Origin: Solanum dulcamara
Lineage: Eukaryota > Streptophyta > Magnoliopsida > Solanales > Solanaceae
Direction of reading: 5' to 3'
Length of the DNA: 64,000 bases
Assembly: GCF_947179165.1 (NCBI RefSeq)
Contig: NC_077238.1
Span: 34,906,793-34,970,792 of the forward strand
A model generated the notes under the pieces. That model ran no database searches. It saw only the letters and a program-made list of their open reading frames with translations, and had not been told where the DNA came from. Position 1 is the first letter of the stretch; every line of letters starts with the position of its first letter. Positions 34,020 to 46,700 of this stretch are shown piece by piece. A program made the translations under genes and the position numbers.

Positions 34020-36006
34020 CCTCCAGAATTTTTCCAATGACTCAATGGGATGAGTCGTAGAGAAGTTTATGATTCATAGAAATGAGTTGTGATGAAACTT
34101 CAGAGAAAATCTAACTTGCAGATTTTTAAACCTACAAGATAAGTCATTTTGATGACTCGTAAAGATGACTATGAGTCATAAATAGGATCGTAACAAAATA
34201 TAAGAGAATTTTTTCTCAGGTCTTTCTCAAGAGCTGCATGATGAGTCATTCTGACGATGCGTCACTGCTTCTACGAATCATAGGATCAAGTCGTAAATGT
34301 ACCCGATCCAAAATTTAAAGAGGGGGTAGATTGGTATTTTCCCTTCATTCTAATAATGAATGCAGAGATTTTTAAGGACTAGATTAATTACGAATTGTAT
34401 CTTTAATACCCCTAAAACTCTTTTATTCCCTCGTTATTCCGCAAATAAAATTCTAGAGTTCTCTCCCAAGATTACTCAAGGGTACATCAAGATTTGGATA
34501 GGGTTTCTCCAATATCAAGTATCCTTTCTCAAATTCAAGTCTAATTTCAATCAAGGAATATGTGGATTGATTCATCAGAGCCTTCGACTCATGGAGTCCA
34601 AGGTTTACGTCAAAAATCTAATGAAATCTCATTACTTTTAAAGTTTAATTTTTATGAATTATGTTGGGCTGATTCTATTTCATTTTAAATCATTATTAAT
34701 GATCATTATAAGTATCCTACTACATAAATTACATAATTTTGAGTTCAATTATGAATGACCATGCATGAAGCTATTTTCTATGGTGAATTATATGAAATAT
34801 GATTATGGAAGTCAATATTTTCAAGGTATCCCTATGGTTTTCAGTCAAATTAATAATGCATATGAGTTTCACTCTAATTTTAAGTATGAATTATGATCAT
34901 GAATTACAAGTACATTCAACTTATGATTTTCATGCAAGAATGAAGATAGGTGACCTTAGGGCCCTATGTGGTGACATAGGACCTTATGATATGAATTATG
35001 CAAGTATGATAATGTAATGATGAAAGGCCAATACTCACATTACAATTATGTTATGAATGAGCTATTCTACAAATTATGACATTCATAAACAAGTTATGGT
35101 ATATGCTAAATATGTTACTATGTTGTGTATTTTTTGGGATTTAACTTAGCACCTAGTGGACTTGAGGTGGAGGCCCTATCAAAAGCCTTAGTAGTAGCCT
35201 CATGTCTCTTTAACTATAAGCCACCGTAGGTTGTCTTCATGGCTTAGCTGGTGGATCCACATATAGCGTATGTATATGATCCACCTAGCAGGGTAGAGTC
35301 TACCTTGGAAACTAAATTCCTCTTTTTCCTTCATTGTATGGGGAAGACAATGGGATTCCAATTTATAGCTCGCATGGTATTATTATCGGTTATGGTTCCT
35401 ATCCCACATTTATATATGAGTATTATGTTATTTTATGATCTTCAACCACGTCTTTTAAATACTTTGATTATTATGGTATTCCTCACGACTTTACTTATCC
35501 CCTTTACTATGTACGCTCTTAATTATTGCATCCTAAGATTTATATTTTATGTCATGCCCACATACATTCAAATTTACTAAAGCATATTTTTGTCTACATT
35601 GTCTCATAATGTAGGAGTTGAGGTTGAGGATGATATTCATCTATGTGGCTAGTAGAGCTCTCTTACCAAATGAGTTGTGGTGAGTGATCATCTATCGAGG
35701 GCTAGTTTATGAAATGTTGTTTTTTCACTTCCAAAGATATTTATTTCTTTCATGTTAAGGGTGATATAAGGATATGTCTTAGCCCCCACCCTTGTTCATA
35801 TTTAGAGGTATTAGTTGGACAAATATTTTGAGTCTATGTTGTCGGCTTAGAATTCTTCTTTATGATCTATGATTTAGACGTCCTTATGATATTTTCGCAT
35901 TTACTTTACCTTATGAATGCTTTATGATATGTCAAAGAGGCTTGGTTGGATCCCTTCGGAGTTTCAATCATCGTGTTATTACTAGGACCTAGGTCGACTC
36001 TTGACA
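33763..36006 (+). repeat. E3 5' LTR (2244 bp)
   Basis: Starts TGTAAGACCTGG and ends CGACTCTTGACA. It has several copies of a GA(C/T)TCGTAGA / GACTCATGGA motif in the first 550 bp (ATGACTCG, TACGACTCATGG, GATGAGTCGTAG), forming loose direct and inverted repeats. No TATA box was assigned with confidence. The start is also present twice upstream (30767-31023, 32265-32521) through the triplication. Confidence 0.88.
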
Positions 36007-36010
36007 AATT

Positions 36011-36022
36011 TTGTATCAGGGC
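36011..36022 (+). other. E3 primer binding site (decayed tRNA-iMet type)
   Basis: TTGTATCAGGGC, two changes from TGGTATCAGAGC, four bases after the LTR end. The following ATTTAAGATGTCC and AAGTAGAGTCTT blocks also match the leader of other elements in the window. Confidence 0.75.
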
Positions 36023-36225
36023 ACAAGATTTAAGATGTCCTAGAATGTCCAACATGCCGCATCAAGTAGAGTCTTATTCATGGTTGTGAAGCACTCCACA
36101 ACTATGAATAGGAGGATATAAAATACTTTAAGAAATTCTCACTTCTTTCATGATCTATGTCATGTTGTAGAGTTTACCCTAAGACTTTCTTCCCCTAAGG
36201 GTTGTTCTTTGTGATTTTTAGCAAA

Positions 36226-37261
36226 ATGCCTCCAAGAAGACTAATATTGCCAGACCAAATCTCCTCCGGCTCCTCAAGAGAATGTCCCTTTGCCCAAGAG
36301 AGTGACACATGTGGAGTTCCGATCTACCTTTACTACGCTAGCTGAAGTAGTGGTTAACCAAGGGGCTGAGGTTCTTCCTAATGCTCCTACTCTGGCTTCT
36401 AGAGTGAGGGAGTTTGCACGAATGAATCCTTTTGAGTTTCATGACTTAAAAGTTGATGAGGATTCCTAAGATTTCATTGATGAGGTCTATAAAATAGTAA
36501 GTATCATGAAGGTGACTTAGGAAGAAAAAGCAGAGTTGGCTACTTACTAAGTCAAGGGTATTACTTAAGTTTAGAACAATCAATAGAAGTTGGAGAGGAT
36601 AGATGAAGTTCCTACTGAATGATGGAGTTAATTAATCTTCCACAAGGAAATATGGGAATGAGAAACTATGCCCTCGAGTTTACTAAGCTATCCAAGTATG
36701 TTCCTTCATTGGTTTCCAATCCACGGGCCAAATAAGTTAATTCATATCAGAGTGTCCAACTTGGTTTCTAAGGAATGTGGTACCTCTATGCTTATGAAAG
36801 AGATGGACATTTCTCGGCTCATGACTTTTGTCGAACAAATTAAAGGAGAAAATCTCAAGGAGATAAGTATGAGTGCCCAATTAACTCAATATGAAGGTGG
36901 GTTATCCAATTCTTAGACCAGTGGTTATAGTAGTGGCCGCTCCCAATAAGACCAAGGTTTGGGAAAGAAGTTTGGTAAAGATAGGGTGTCATACACTAAA
37001 TTTCAAGGAGGAGGAGGTGTGAACACTAGTAGCCCATCTTTTCCTAAGTGTGTGAAGTGTGAAAAGAATCATGAAGGGAAATGCTAGATGGGAACAGGTG
37101 CTTTCTATGAATGGGGTAAGTTGGGCCATAAGCAATCTGAGTTCCCTCATGTTGTCAAAAAAGATGGAGAAGGTCATCCTCAAGAAGGCCAAGTGAAATA
37201 AGTCACCCAACCTAAGGGTGGCTAACGTAACAACCGATTCTATCCTCTTCATGATAAGTAA
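36226..37261 (+). pseudogene. E3 gag relic
   Basis: Starts ATG CCT CCA AGA AGA (MPPRR), the usual start of gag in this family. Further landmarks in different frames are LINLPQGNMGMRNYALEFTK and LSKYVPSLVSNPRAK at about 36625-36730 (capsid end), a Gln/Gly-rich linker, and a zinc region near 37047-37135: KCVKCEKNHEGKC then EWGKLGHKQSEFP, where the second knuckle has lost its Cys residues. More than ten stops. Gag normally packs the RNA; this copy cannot. Confidence 0.8.
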
Positions 37262-37740
37262 GATATGGATGAGACTCTTGATGAGGTCATAGTTATGTTA
37301 TGGGTGTTTAAATTTGATGTTTATACATTGATTGATCCGGGTGACACCTGTATTTTGTTACTATTTACTTGCTATGAGATTTGATGTGTGCCCCATGGTG
37401 CTATTAGAACCTTTTTCGGTTTATACTCCTATTGGTGATTCAATAATAGCCAAGAGGGTTTATAGAAATTGTTATGTCTCGGTCTTGCACAAAGTTATTC
37501 CATGTGATATTGTGGAACTAGACATGACTGATTTTGATATCATTCTTGATATGGATTGGTTACATGCCTCTTATGCATCTATATATTGTAGGATCTATGT
37601 GGTTAAGTTTCTGTTTTATAATGATACTATTCTTGAATGTAAGGGTAATGATTTGGTGGTTAAGGGTCGATTCATCTCATGTATTAAGGCCCGAAAAATA
37701 ATTTTCAAAGGGTGCATTTATCATATTTTCTGAGTTAGGG
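37262..37740 (+). pseudogene. E3 aspartic protease relic
   Basis: VYTLIDPGDTCI near 37319-37355 is the active-site region, with D-P-G in place of D-S/T-G and a frameshift after it. The next frame (37332-37733) reads MRFDVCPMVLLEPFSVYTPI, then VELDMTDFDIILDMDWLHAS, the conserved protease C-terminal strand. Inactive. Confidence 0.82.
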
Positions 37741-38351
37741 ATGTTGATTGGGAAACTCCCACTCTTGAGTCGGTCCCTATAGTTAATGAATTTCCTGATA
37801 ACTTGCCCGGTGTTTCTCCCGAAAGGTAAATTGACTTTGGCATAGATCTCCTTCCCAACACTTAACATAATTCTATTCCTCCTTACCGTACGGCTCCGGT
37901 GGAACTTAAGGAGTTGAAAGAACAATTGAAGGATTTTTTGGATAAGGGTTTTATAAGGCCGAGTATTTCACCATGGGGTGCTCTTGTATTATTTGTTAGG
38001 AAGAAAGATGGTTCACTCCGAATGTGTATAAATTACCGACAATTGAATAATGTCAATGTAAAGAACAAATATCCAATTTTTATGATAGATGACTTGTTTG
38101 ACCAATTACAAGGAGATAGTTACTTCTCTAAGATTGATCTCCGTGATAGCTATCATCAAATAAGGGTGAGGGAGTGTGATATTTCCAAAATGGCATTTCG
38201 AACAAGGCATTGTTATTTTGAATTTGTAGTAATATCATTTGGTTTGACTAATGCTTCCGCTATTTTTATGGATTTGATGAATTATATTTTCAAGCCATAC
38301 GTGGACATGTTTGTAGTGGTGTTCATCAATGACATCTTGATTTACTCTTGA
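37741..38351 (+). pseudogene. E3 reverse transcriptase relic with FIND active site
   Basis: A 150-codon open stretch (37899-38351) covers the fingers and palm: [70 protein letters not shown] and [12 protein letters not shown]. The active site F-I-D-D is F-I-N-D (Asn codon 38328-38330), which should abolish polymerisation. A stop follows at once, so thumb and connection are only in decayed frames to about 38640. Confidence 0.88.
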
Positions 38352-39030
38352 AATGAGGAAATCATATGGGTCATTTGAGAATTGTGTTGCAAATATTAAG
38401 AGACAAGCAACTATTTTCCAAGTTTAGTTAGTGCGATTTTTTTCTAAGGGAATTTGCATTTCTTTGGCATATAGTGTTCGGTGATGGGATTAAAATAGAT
38501 CCAAAGAAAATAGAGGTGGTTAAGAATTGGCTTAGACAATTATCACTTTCAGATATTAAAGCTTTTGGACTTAGCCCGATATTATAGAAGGTCTGTTGAA
38601 GGGTTTTCATCTATTGCTTCACATTTGACTAAGTTGACCCAAAATAAGGTAAAATTTCAATGGTAGGATGAAGTGAGAAGGGCTTCCAAATATTGAAGAA
38701 TCGTCTTACGTCGGCTCCTACTATGAGATTTTCCTAAGGTTCGGATGGGTTTGTGGTGTATTGTGATGTCTCATGTGTTGGTTTGAGTTGTGTTTTGATA
38801 CAACATTGTAGCGGTTGTTTTTGCTTTGAAACTTTGGTGTCATTATCTTTATGGGGTGCATGTTGATGTGCTCATTTACCATAAGAGTTTGAAATATGAG
38901 TTAAGCCAAAGGTACTCGAATATTAGGAAAAAGATATGGCTTGAACTTCTAAAGGAATATGACATGAGTGTATTGTACCATCCGGGTAAGGTAAATGTTG
39001 TAGCCGATGCTCTTAGTCGGTTCTCCATGG
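38352..39030 (+). pseudogene. E3 connection and RNase H relic
   Basis: Decayed frames show SDGIKIDPKKIEVVKNW, LARYYRRSVEGFSSIA and FVVYCDVS (38749-38775), the RNase H start with its first Asp. After a deletion that removes the VHEKNYPTHDLELA part, ALKLWCHYLYGVHVDVLIYH and LKEYDMSVLYHPGKVNVVAD follow in the open frame from 38826. Multiple stops and at least two frameshifts. Confidence 0.82.
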
Positions 39031-40600
39031 ATAGTGTTGCATATTTTGAGAAAATTAAGAGGGGGTTGGTTAAAGATATCTATGGATTGGCACGTTTAGG
39101 TGTGCGCTTGGTTGATTCTAATGATGGAGGTTTTCTTGTACATAATTGCTCGAAATCATCTTTTGTAGTGGATGTTAAGGCCAAACAAGATAATGATCCG
39201 GTGTTGGTTGAATTAAAGAAGTCGGTTGCCGAAAATGCCATTGAGGCTTTCTCCCGAGGGGGAGATGGGGGACTACATTACCAAGTTCGTTTGTGTGTTC
39301 CTAATGTTGATGGGTTAAGAGAGTTGATATTGAATAAAGACCATAGTTTTCGGTATTCAATTCATCCGAGATCCACCAAGATGTATCATGATTTGAGGGA
39401 AGTGTATTGGTGGAACAACATCAAGAAGGACATAGCAGAATTTGTAGGTAAGGGTCCTAATTGTTAACAAGTTAAAGTTGAGTATCAAAAGACGAGAGGT
39501 TTAGCTCAAGATATTGAGATTCCTACTTGGAAGTGGGAAGATATGACTATGGATTTTGTAATGTGTTTTCCTCGTACTAGAAGACAACATGATTCTAATT
39601 GGATCGTTGTAGACCGAATGACTAAATTGGCACATTTTCTACTAGTTAAGACTTTTTATGGTGCTGAAGATTATGCTAAGTTATACATTCGTGAACTTGT
39701 AAAACTTCATGGTGTTCCTTGGTTGATTATATCGGATAGATATGATCAATTCACTTCACATTTTTAAAAATCATTCCAAAGGGCTATTGGTACTATAGTT
39801 AAACTAAGTACCGCTTTCCAACCTCAAATCAATGGACAAGACGAAAGAAAGATTCAAACATTGGAGGATGTGTTAAAAACATGTGTGATTGATCTTAAAA
39901 GAAGTTGGGATGAGCATTTTCCATTGATTGAGTTTGCCTAAAATAATAGTTATCACTCTAGCATTCAAATAGCTCCTTTTGAGGCCTTATATGGAAGAAG
40001 ATGTAGATCCTCGGTGGGATGGTTTGAAGTGGGTGAGATGGCATTGATTGGTCAAGATTTGGTAGGTGATGCAATGGAGAAATTAAGGCTCATAAGAGAA
40101 ATATTAAAGGGGGCTCAAAGTCATCAAAAGTCCTATTCTAACACTAGAAGGAGAGAGCTCGAATTTTATGTGGATGATTGAGAGTATTTGAAGGTTTCAC
40201 CTATGAAAGGTGTAATGCATTTTGGTAATAAAGGAATGTTGAGTCCTACATATCTATGACTCTATAGAATAGTGAAACAATTTAGTGAAGTGGCAAATGA
40301 GTTAGACTTGCCATTTGAGTGTACTATGGTTCATCGGGTATTTCATGTGTCAATGTTGAGGAAATTTGTGGGTGATCAAAACTCCATTGTGCCATTGGTA
40401 ATTTTGAATATTGAATAGAATATGACTTATGAGGAGGTTCCAGTAAAAATCTTAGATCGGCAAGTGAAAGACTAAGAATTAAAGATGTTGCGTCCGTCAA
40501 GATTGTGGAGAAATTAACAAGTAGAGAGTGTTGCATGGGAAGGAAAAGCAGACATAATAAAGATTTTTCCGTATCTTTCTCCTTTCACTCAAGCCTAAGG
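39031..40600 (+). pseudogene. E3 integrase and chromodomain-like tail relic
   Basis: The zinc region has RYSIHPRSTKMYHDLREVYW and ends GKGPNC at 39467: the first Cys of CxxC is Gly and a stop follows. The catalytic core from 39543 has MDFV, VVDRMTKLAHF (first Asp) and IISDRYDQF (second Asp), then a stop at 39768. The Glu lies in GQDERKIQTLED at about 39832. The NNSYHSSIQIAPFEALYGRRC block is at about 39943-40005. The tail has MVHRVFHVSML, EEVPVKILDRQV and QVESVAWEGKADIIK, a chromodomain-like end. Inactive. Confidence 0.85.
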
Positions 40601-40815
40601 TACTAAGTTGTTCATGATCAAGTCAATTATACTCCTACGTTTTACTTCCATATGTCATTCACATGAATGCATGATTCATGAAAGTGGTTTTCAAAAACCA
40701 TGTTCTATTTTAAGTGTGAAGTTTACAATGTTCAATGCATTTTAAAGTGTCCCTATCGTAATGTTGGGTTGCTAGTCCTCTTTCCATGTCTTCCCTATGC
40801 TAGTTAATTTCATTT

Positions 40816-40844
40816 GAAGATGAATGTTCCTAAGAGGGAGATAT
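40816..40844 (+). other. E3 hairpin remnant and polypurine tract
   Basis: CATTTGAAGATGAATG (partial inverted repeat CATT/AATG) and TTCC are followed by the purine-rich AAGAGGGAGATAT before the 3' LTR at 40845. Compare the cleaner versions at 3276, 20980 and 49417. Confidence 0.65.
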
Positions 40845-43087
40845 TGTAAGATCCCGTAAGATGAAAAGTCAAATGAAAGGAAAAATATTTTGAAAGAATT
40901 AAAACTGCCCAGACGTACGAGCCAGTCTACGACTTATTTGAGTTATTATGGTTCATAAACTTGACTCATAGAGGCGAAGAGGATATTTGGACAATTAGCT
41001 TGGCAAGTAAGAGTCTACGAGTCGTATTACGACTCGTGAAGGTGTCTACAACTCGTAAAAGGAAGTTGTAGTATAGGCTTCAAACCCTGCAAACTACTGA
41101 CCCTCACGACTTCATATACGACTCAACAGTACGAGTCATAGAGAACTTTATTACTCGTAGAAAATCATCGTGATGAAACTTCAAAGACTATCTAACTTGA
41201 AGGTTTTCAGACTTGCAAGACTAGTCATTTTGACAACTTCTAAAGATGACTACGAGTCATAAATATTACTCGTAACAAAAAATCAGAGACTTGTTTTTTT
41301 AGGCCTTTCTCAGGACCTACAGGGCGAGTCATTCCTACGACTTATCATTTCTTCTACGAATTGTAGGATCAAGTCGTAAAAGTACTCGATCCAAAATTTA
41401 ATGAGGAGTATTTTGGTATTTTCCCTACATTCTACTAATGATTTTGGATGTTTTTAAGGATAGATTCATTACGAATTGTATCCTAAATACCCCTAAAGTT
41501 CTTTTATTCCCTCATTATTCTCCAAAAAATACTCTAGACTTCTCTCCCAAGGTTCCTCAAGAGTTCATCAAGCTTTGGTTCGAGTTTCTCCAATATCATG
41601 TCTTCTTTCTCAAATTCAAGTCCAATTTCAATTAATGTATGTGTGGATTAATTCATGAGTTCCTTCCACTCATGGAGACCAAGGTTTACTTAAAAACTCT
41701 CATGAAATCTCATTACTTTTAAACTTTAATTTTTATGAATTGTGTTGGGATAATTCAATTTCATTTTTAAGCATTATTAATAATCATTATTAGTATGTTT
41801 CTACGTAAATTACATGATTTGGACGTGAATTATAAATGCCCATGCATGAAACTATTTTCTATGATGAATTATATAAAATATGATTATGGAATTCAATGTT
41901 TTTAAGGTATCCCTATGGTTTTAAATAAAATTGATTATGTATATTAGTTTCACTCTAATTACAGGCATGAATTTTGATCATGCATTACATGTATGTTCAA
42001 GTTATTGTTTTCATGCAAGAATGAAGATAGGTGACTTAGAGCCCTATGTGGTGACCTAGACCTTTATGGTATCAAGTTTGCAAGTATGATATTGTATTGA
42101 TGAAAGGCCAATGCTCACATTGCAATTATTTTATGAATGATCGATTCTATGAATTATCAAATTTATGAACAAGTTATGATATATGCTAAGTATGTTAATG
42201 TGCTATTTATTCCATGATATTTGACTTAGTATCGAGTGGACTTGAGGTGGGGGCCCTACCAAAAGCCTTAGTAGTAGCCTCATATATCTTAAACTACATG
42301 CCACCATAGATTGTCTTCATGTCATAACTAGTGGATCCACATATAGCGTATATACATGACCCGCCTAGCTGGGTAGAGTCTGCCTTGGTAATTAGATTCC
42401 CCTTTTCCTTCATTATATGGGGAGTGAAAGAGATTCCATGTTAGAGCTCTCATGGTCTTATTGTCTATTATGGTTTTTATCCCACATATGTATATGAGTA
42501 TTATGTTATTTTATGATCTTCAACGATGTCTTCTAAATGCTTTTATCATTATGGTATTCCTCACAACTTTACTTATCCTCTTTACTATGTACGCTCTTGA
42601 TCATTATATCCTAGGATTTATATTGAATTACATTCCCACATACTTAGTACATTCAAATGTACTAATGCATATTGTTGCCTACATTATCTCATAATGTAGG
42701 GGTTGAGGTTGAGGATCATATCCATCCACATGGCTAGTAGAGATTTCTTACCGAACGAGTTTTGGTGAGTCCTCATCTATTGAGGGCTAGTTTATGAGAT
42801 ATTGTTTTCTTACATCCAAAGACAACTATTTCTTTCATGTTGGGGGTGATCTAGGGAAATGTCTTAGCTCCGACCATGTTCATGTTTAAACGCATTAGTT
42901 GGACAAATATTTTGAGTCTATGTTGTCGGCTTACATTCTTCTTATGAATCATGGTTTAGACTACTTTATGATATTTCCAAATTTATTTTAGCTTATGGAT
43001 GCTTTATGTTATGTCAAGAGGCTTGGTTAGAGCCCTTCCGGGTCTCGATATCCATGTTATGACTAGGCCCTAGGGCGGGTCGTGACA
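40845..43087 (+). repeat. E3 3' LTR (2243 bp)
   Basis: Starts TGTAAGATCCCG and ends GGCGGGTCGTGACA, close to the family consensus end. Collinear with the 5' LTR, with many point differences and few indels. Followed by CTTCC, the target duplication, and then by the Asp-containing piece of the peptidase. Confidence 0.88.
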
Positions 43088-43092
43088 CTTCC

Positions 43093-43286
43093 ACATCAAT
43101 CTTAAGTTGCTTCATGTGTATGATTCATTAATAGGAGGAGAACTTCACACAAAAAATGTTGTTGAAGCAATTTAAAAGTTTGAAACAATGATTCTCATGT
43201 TCCTCACTAGCATTGGATTCTATGGTAAAAGGATGGATCTTTATTCAAGCACACTACCGGCATATGTTGAAAAGGCACAATCTGGT
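43093..43286 (+). pseudogene. C48 peptidase core, middle piece with catalytic Asp
   Basis: Reads INLKLLHVYDSLIGGELHTK, then NVVEAI, a stop, KFETMILMFLTSIGFYGKRM and DLYSSTLPAYVEKAQSG. HVYDS carries the catalytic Asp (43122-43124). With the His of HW at 33741-33743 (or its copies) the spacing is 17 residues once E3 is removed, the spacing of Ulp1 enzymes. Cut at 43286 by LARD-2; the CTGGT at 43282-43286 is the left target duplication. Confidence 0.85.
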
Positions 43287-46200
43287 TATTATACCCCACT
43301 CTTTTTAAACTCGGGATGTCTCATAAGTTCCTTGGACATTAGCATGTGAGGCGGATATGCTACGACACTATCAAATGACTCCAACAAGGGGAGGATGCGA
43401 TACCCCATAGTAGAGAAGGTTGAAAATAGAATCATAAGAATCCAGAAGGAATTGGAGGCCAAGTAATGAGTCGTAGGACTCGATTTAGCTACATAAGCTA
43501 CTAACTTGGAAGTCTTACATGCTTAATCTATTGGAGTACGTACCAAGCTTGCGTAGCATGGATTACATAGGCTCTTAAAATAAGATGAGATTACGAACCC
43601 ACGAGGGAGGAAAATATTTTGGACATGTGGTAGCCTAGGAGGGTGACACGTGGCAGAACCTCAAGCAGGTAGGTGACCCACCTACTTGGGGTCAAGTAGG
43701 TGACCCACCTGCTTAGGGGAGGTGGACCCCACTACCACATGGCAGCACCCCATTGGCCGCATAGTTGAGATGGCCCAATAAGGGCCTGACATGTGTCACC
43801 CTTAGGGGATGACATGTGTCACCTCATATATATATGTGTATATGACTCTTCACTTGTTCATATATCCAAAAACATCATCCAAGCATGGAGAAAAAAATAT
43901 GAGAGAGAGATAGAGAGGCAGCCATGGTTTTTGAAGTTTAAAGGTAAGTTTCTCAATTTTCTTCTGTGAATTAATTATATATTGTGTACCTTAAGTATGT
44001 GGATACGTATATATGTATTTTAAGACGTTCATGTAACTAAAACTCTAGCTTTGCAATTGGAATTTGAAAGAAAAACAAAGAGAAAAACGTGAAAGGGGCA
44101 AGGGAGAAGGGCTACGGATTTGACCCTTTTTGGGTAAGCTTCCAGGTTTCGTTTCGTGAATTAATTATTTAAAGTATCCCTAAGTTGTATATTGGTGTTT
44201 AATAACCTAAAAGTTCAATTTGGGGCAGCAAGGAAGTGAAACAAACAGCCGCTCCAGTTCAACGCGTTGAAGAATTTCCGAGGCACAATTTCGGCTAGTG
44301 TAAGTTCTTCCCCTTTAATTTGAAGTTTATGAGGTTAAATTAGGGTGTATTATACACCTTAGTATATTATGGAAGTTGGGGAAAAGGATTGAAAAATTCG
44401 GCATTCGAAATAAGCTAAAACGTAGTCGCTATAGTTGAATTATCGTCGAAATAAAGTATTGCCCTTGTGAAGTACTGTTGCAGGGGTATGGCTTGTTGTT
44501 GTTTGTTGGTTGTAGGTCTTAGGGACCTAATTGGAAATTCGGATAGGGCACATTATAGGAAAGGTGCTGCCCAATTTCCGTTAATGCCTTAACAAACTAA
44601 AGAATTAGTCGAGGAAACAACTAAAGAAATAGATTCCATAAATACTAAGGCGTAACCTAGGATACTGGAAAGTTAAGAGTAGTTGATATTCGTATTGCTT
44701 TCCTATTGAATAGGTTCAGAAGACGACGAGACAAACAGGATAAAGGGTAACTCCCAAGAGGTATGTGAAGCTTTCTTTTGACGTGTTTTTGGAATAAGTA
44801 TGTAGAGCCATCTTCTTTTCGTTTGGCATGTCTTAGATATAAGTTATAAATGATATGTATATGATATTTGGGATTCAATCCATTCGTAAAGCCCTGAGTA
44901 TGAGTCGAGACCCTCGTGTACTTAGTGATATCAGAACACCTGCAATAGCTGAGTCATTGCCTTTAAGTCTTCTATGTGATGAAAAGTAGTACATGTAAAG
45001 CCTCTTTCTTATTTCCTTTAGGATGACTTAACCTTTAAGTGAAATGATATATGATATGGGTTTAGAGGTAATTCCATTTATGAACTCTGAGTGTAACTCG
45101 TGACTTGTAGTCACTTCTGACCATTTAGAGTCTGAACGTAGTCGAGCCATTATTCTCGAGCCTGCTATATAGTGAATAGAAAGTGGAGATACAAGCTCCT
45201 TTACTTGAAGGCTCTGAAACGATCAATGTCTCTGACTGCATAACTGTGTCTTTGAATGCATAACCGTGTCTCTGATTGCATAACTGTGTCTTTTATTGCA
45301 TAAACCATGTTTCTGATTACATAAGCTATGTGGCATTGTCTTAATGCATGTCTGTGATAAGTACCTTCCTAGTCTTCAGGTGACAGCTCACTTGATAGTT
45401 TCATCGAGTCTCAGATAATGACTTAGTTGCATATCGTTTCTCACTACTCTACTCGTGTATACTGTAACGCATCCTTCCTCGAGTCCCATGATGGGCCGGG
45501 AACGTTAGCGTGCATAGTTCTACTACTTCTTTCACCGCATCCCGGGCCAGATGTATATAGTTCCACGCATGAGGAGATGATGCCGTACGTGAGGTGTGAT
45601 ATATGTTATATGTTATGATGATACGATTATTCACCGAGTCCCAAGCCGGCTGTAATGTGATAGTATATATGGCGGAATAAGGAAGGAACATCGAGTCCCT
45701 CCTTAGAGGGCCGGGTACGGTATGTATATTATGATGGTACGCTATAGACGTACACCACTCCATTCACTGAGTCCCTCACTAAAGGATTGGATACTTTATG
45801 TAGGCATGCATATGAGATCAGAGTGATACATTGTGACCCCGAGCCTCGAAGTGAACCAAGTGTAATACGATGATATACGTGATAAGACTATACTGTGTAC
45901 GAGGATATGATACCATATACGATGATATGATACCGTAGATAATGATATGATGAAATGAAATACATGATGATATGATGATGTGTGAATATAAGAATATGAT
46001 TATAACACTGAGTTCACTAGAGGGCCGGGCACAGTATATGATGATGTATAGGATTACGTGTCCTAAGGTGCAGGTACCGTAATTTGTTATTTGTTATACT
46101 TGTCCCCTGCATCCTTATTTCTGTTATGGTCTCAGTTACGATATGTTATGCTTTACATATTCAGTACATATATCGTACTGACTCCTTTTTCCCAGGGGGC

Positions 46201-46684
46201 TGCATTTCATGCCCGCAGGTACAGATGTTCATTTTGGAGGTCCGTCAGCTTAGGAGTTCCTCTCAGCCATGTCGGAAGTGCTTCACTGTTCTGGAGCCAA
46301 ATTTTTGATACTGGTCATTTAATGTATATACTTGTACATTCAGGGGTACAGTGGAGGCCCTGTCCCGCCATATGTTGCTGTTACTATTCTTAGAGGTCTG
46401 TAGACATGTGTATATGTGGGTTGTGTATGTCAGTTTGATTCAGCTAGGTCCACATGATATATGATATATGTTAATATATTGTGGCAACCTTGTCAGCTTG
46501 CGTGCCTGTCGTGTTGTGGTACAAACAAAAAGGGCTATAGGTTTATGAGAACGTTATCGCCTAGTGGGGCTTTGTTACATAATATTGTTTTATTTATAGT
46601 CCAAGTTTACCCCAGTTGATAGCTAGGTATACGGAGGGGTCCAGGTCAGACCCCAGTCACGGCCTACAGGGTTGGGTCGTGATA
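43287..46684 (+). repeat. LARD-2 5' LTR (3398 bp)
   Basis: Starts TATTATACCCC (two changes from TGTTACACCCC) and ends GGGTTGGGTCGTGATA. Contains palindrome-type blocks (CACCTACTTGGGG, CAAGTAGGTGACC near 43680), a G-box ACACGTGGC near 43647, TATATATAT near 43826, five units of a roughly 20-24-bp repeat (GTGTCTCTGATTGCATAACT, 45228-45330), GAGTCCC...GGGCCGGG repeats (45475-46030), GATATGATACC repeats (45905-45960) and the GC hairpin near 46183. No genes. Confidence 0.9.
45228..45330 (+). repeat. Short tandem repeat in LARD-2 5' LTR
   Basis: Five imperfect copies of a 20-24-bp unit, consensus GTGTCTCTGATTGCATAACT. It lies in the part that is deleted from the 3' LTR. Confidence 0.85.
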
Positions 46685-46688
46685 GAAG

Positions 46689-46700
46689 TGGTATCAGAGC
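46689..46700 (+). other. LARD-2 primer binding site (tRNA-iMet)
   Basis: TGGTATCAGAGC, fully complementary to the 3' end of plant initiator Met tRNA, four bases after the LTR end. An intact primer site with a usable polypurine tract suggests the element could still be copied in trans. Confidence 0.92.

Larger units (their letters stand above)
33763..43087 (+). mobile_element. Ty3/gypsy element E3, complete but decayed
   Basis: Two LTRs of similar length (2244 and 2243 bp), primer site, gag, protease, RT, RNase H, integrase, tail and polypurine tract in gypsy order. Flanked by CTTCT (33758-33762) and CTTCC (43088-43092). It was inserted in the Ulp1-like peptidase between the catalytic His and Asp; removing it with one duplication restores the frame. 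LTRs differ at many positions by eye, so it is old, older than the triplication that copied its first 256 bp. Confidence 0.92.

Noticed and set aside
46091..46393. 100-codon ORF found at the same place in LARD-2 LTRs (46091, 51059) and in the truncated LTR (13053, 101 codons)
   Set aside because: The left-edge LTR has a one-base shift within it and LARD-1 LTRs use another frame, so there is no sign of frame conservation beyond shared ancestry of the DNA.
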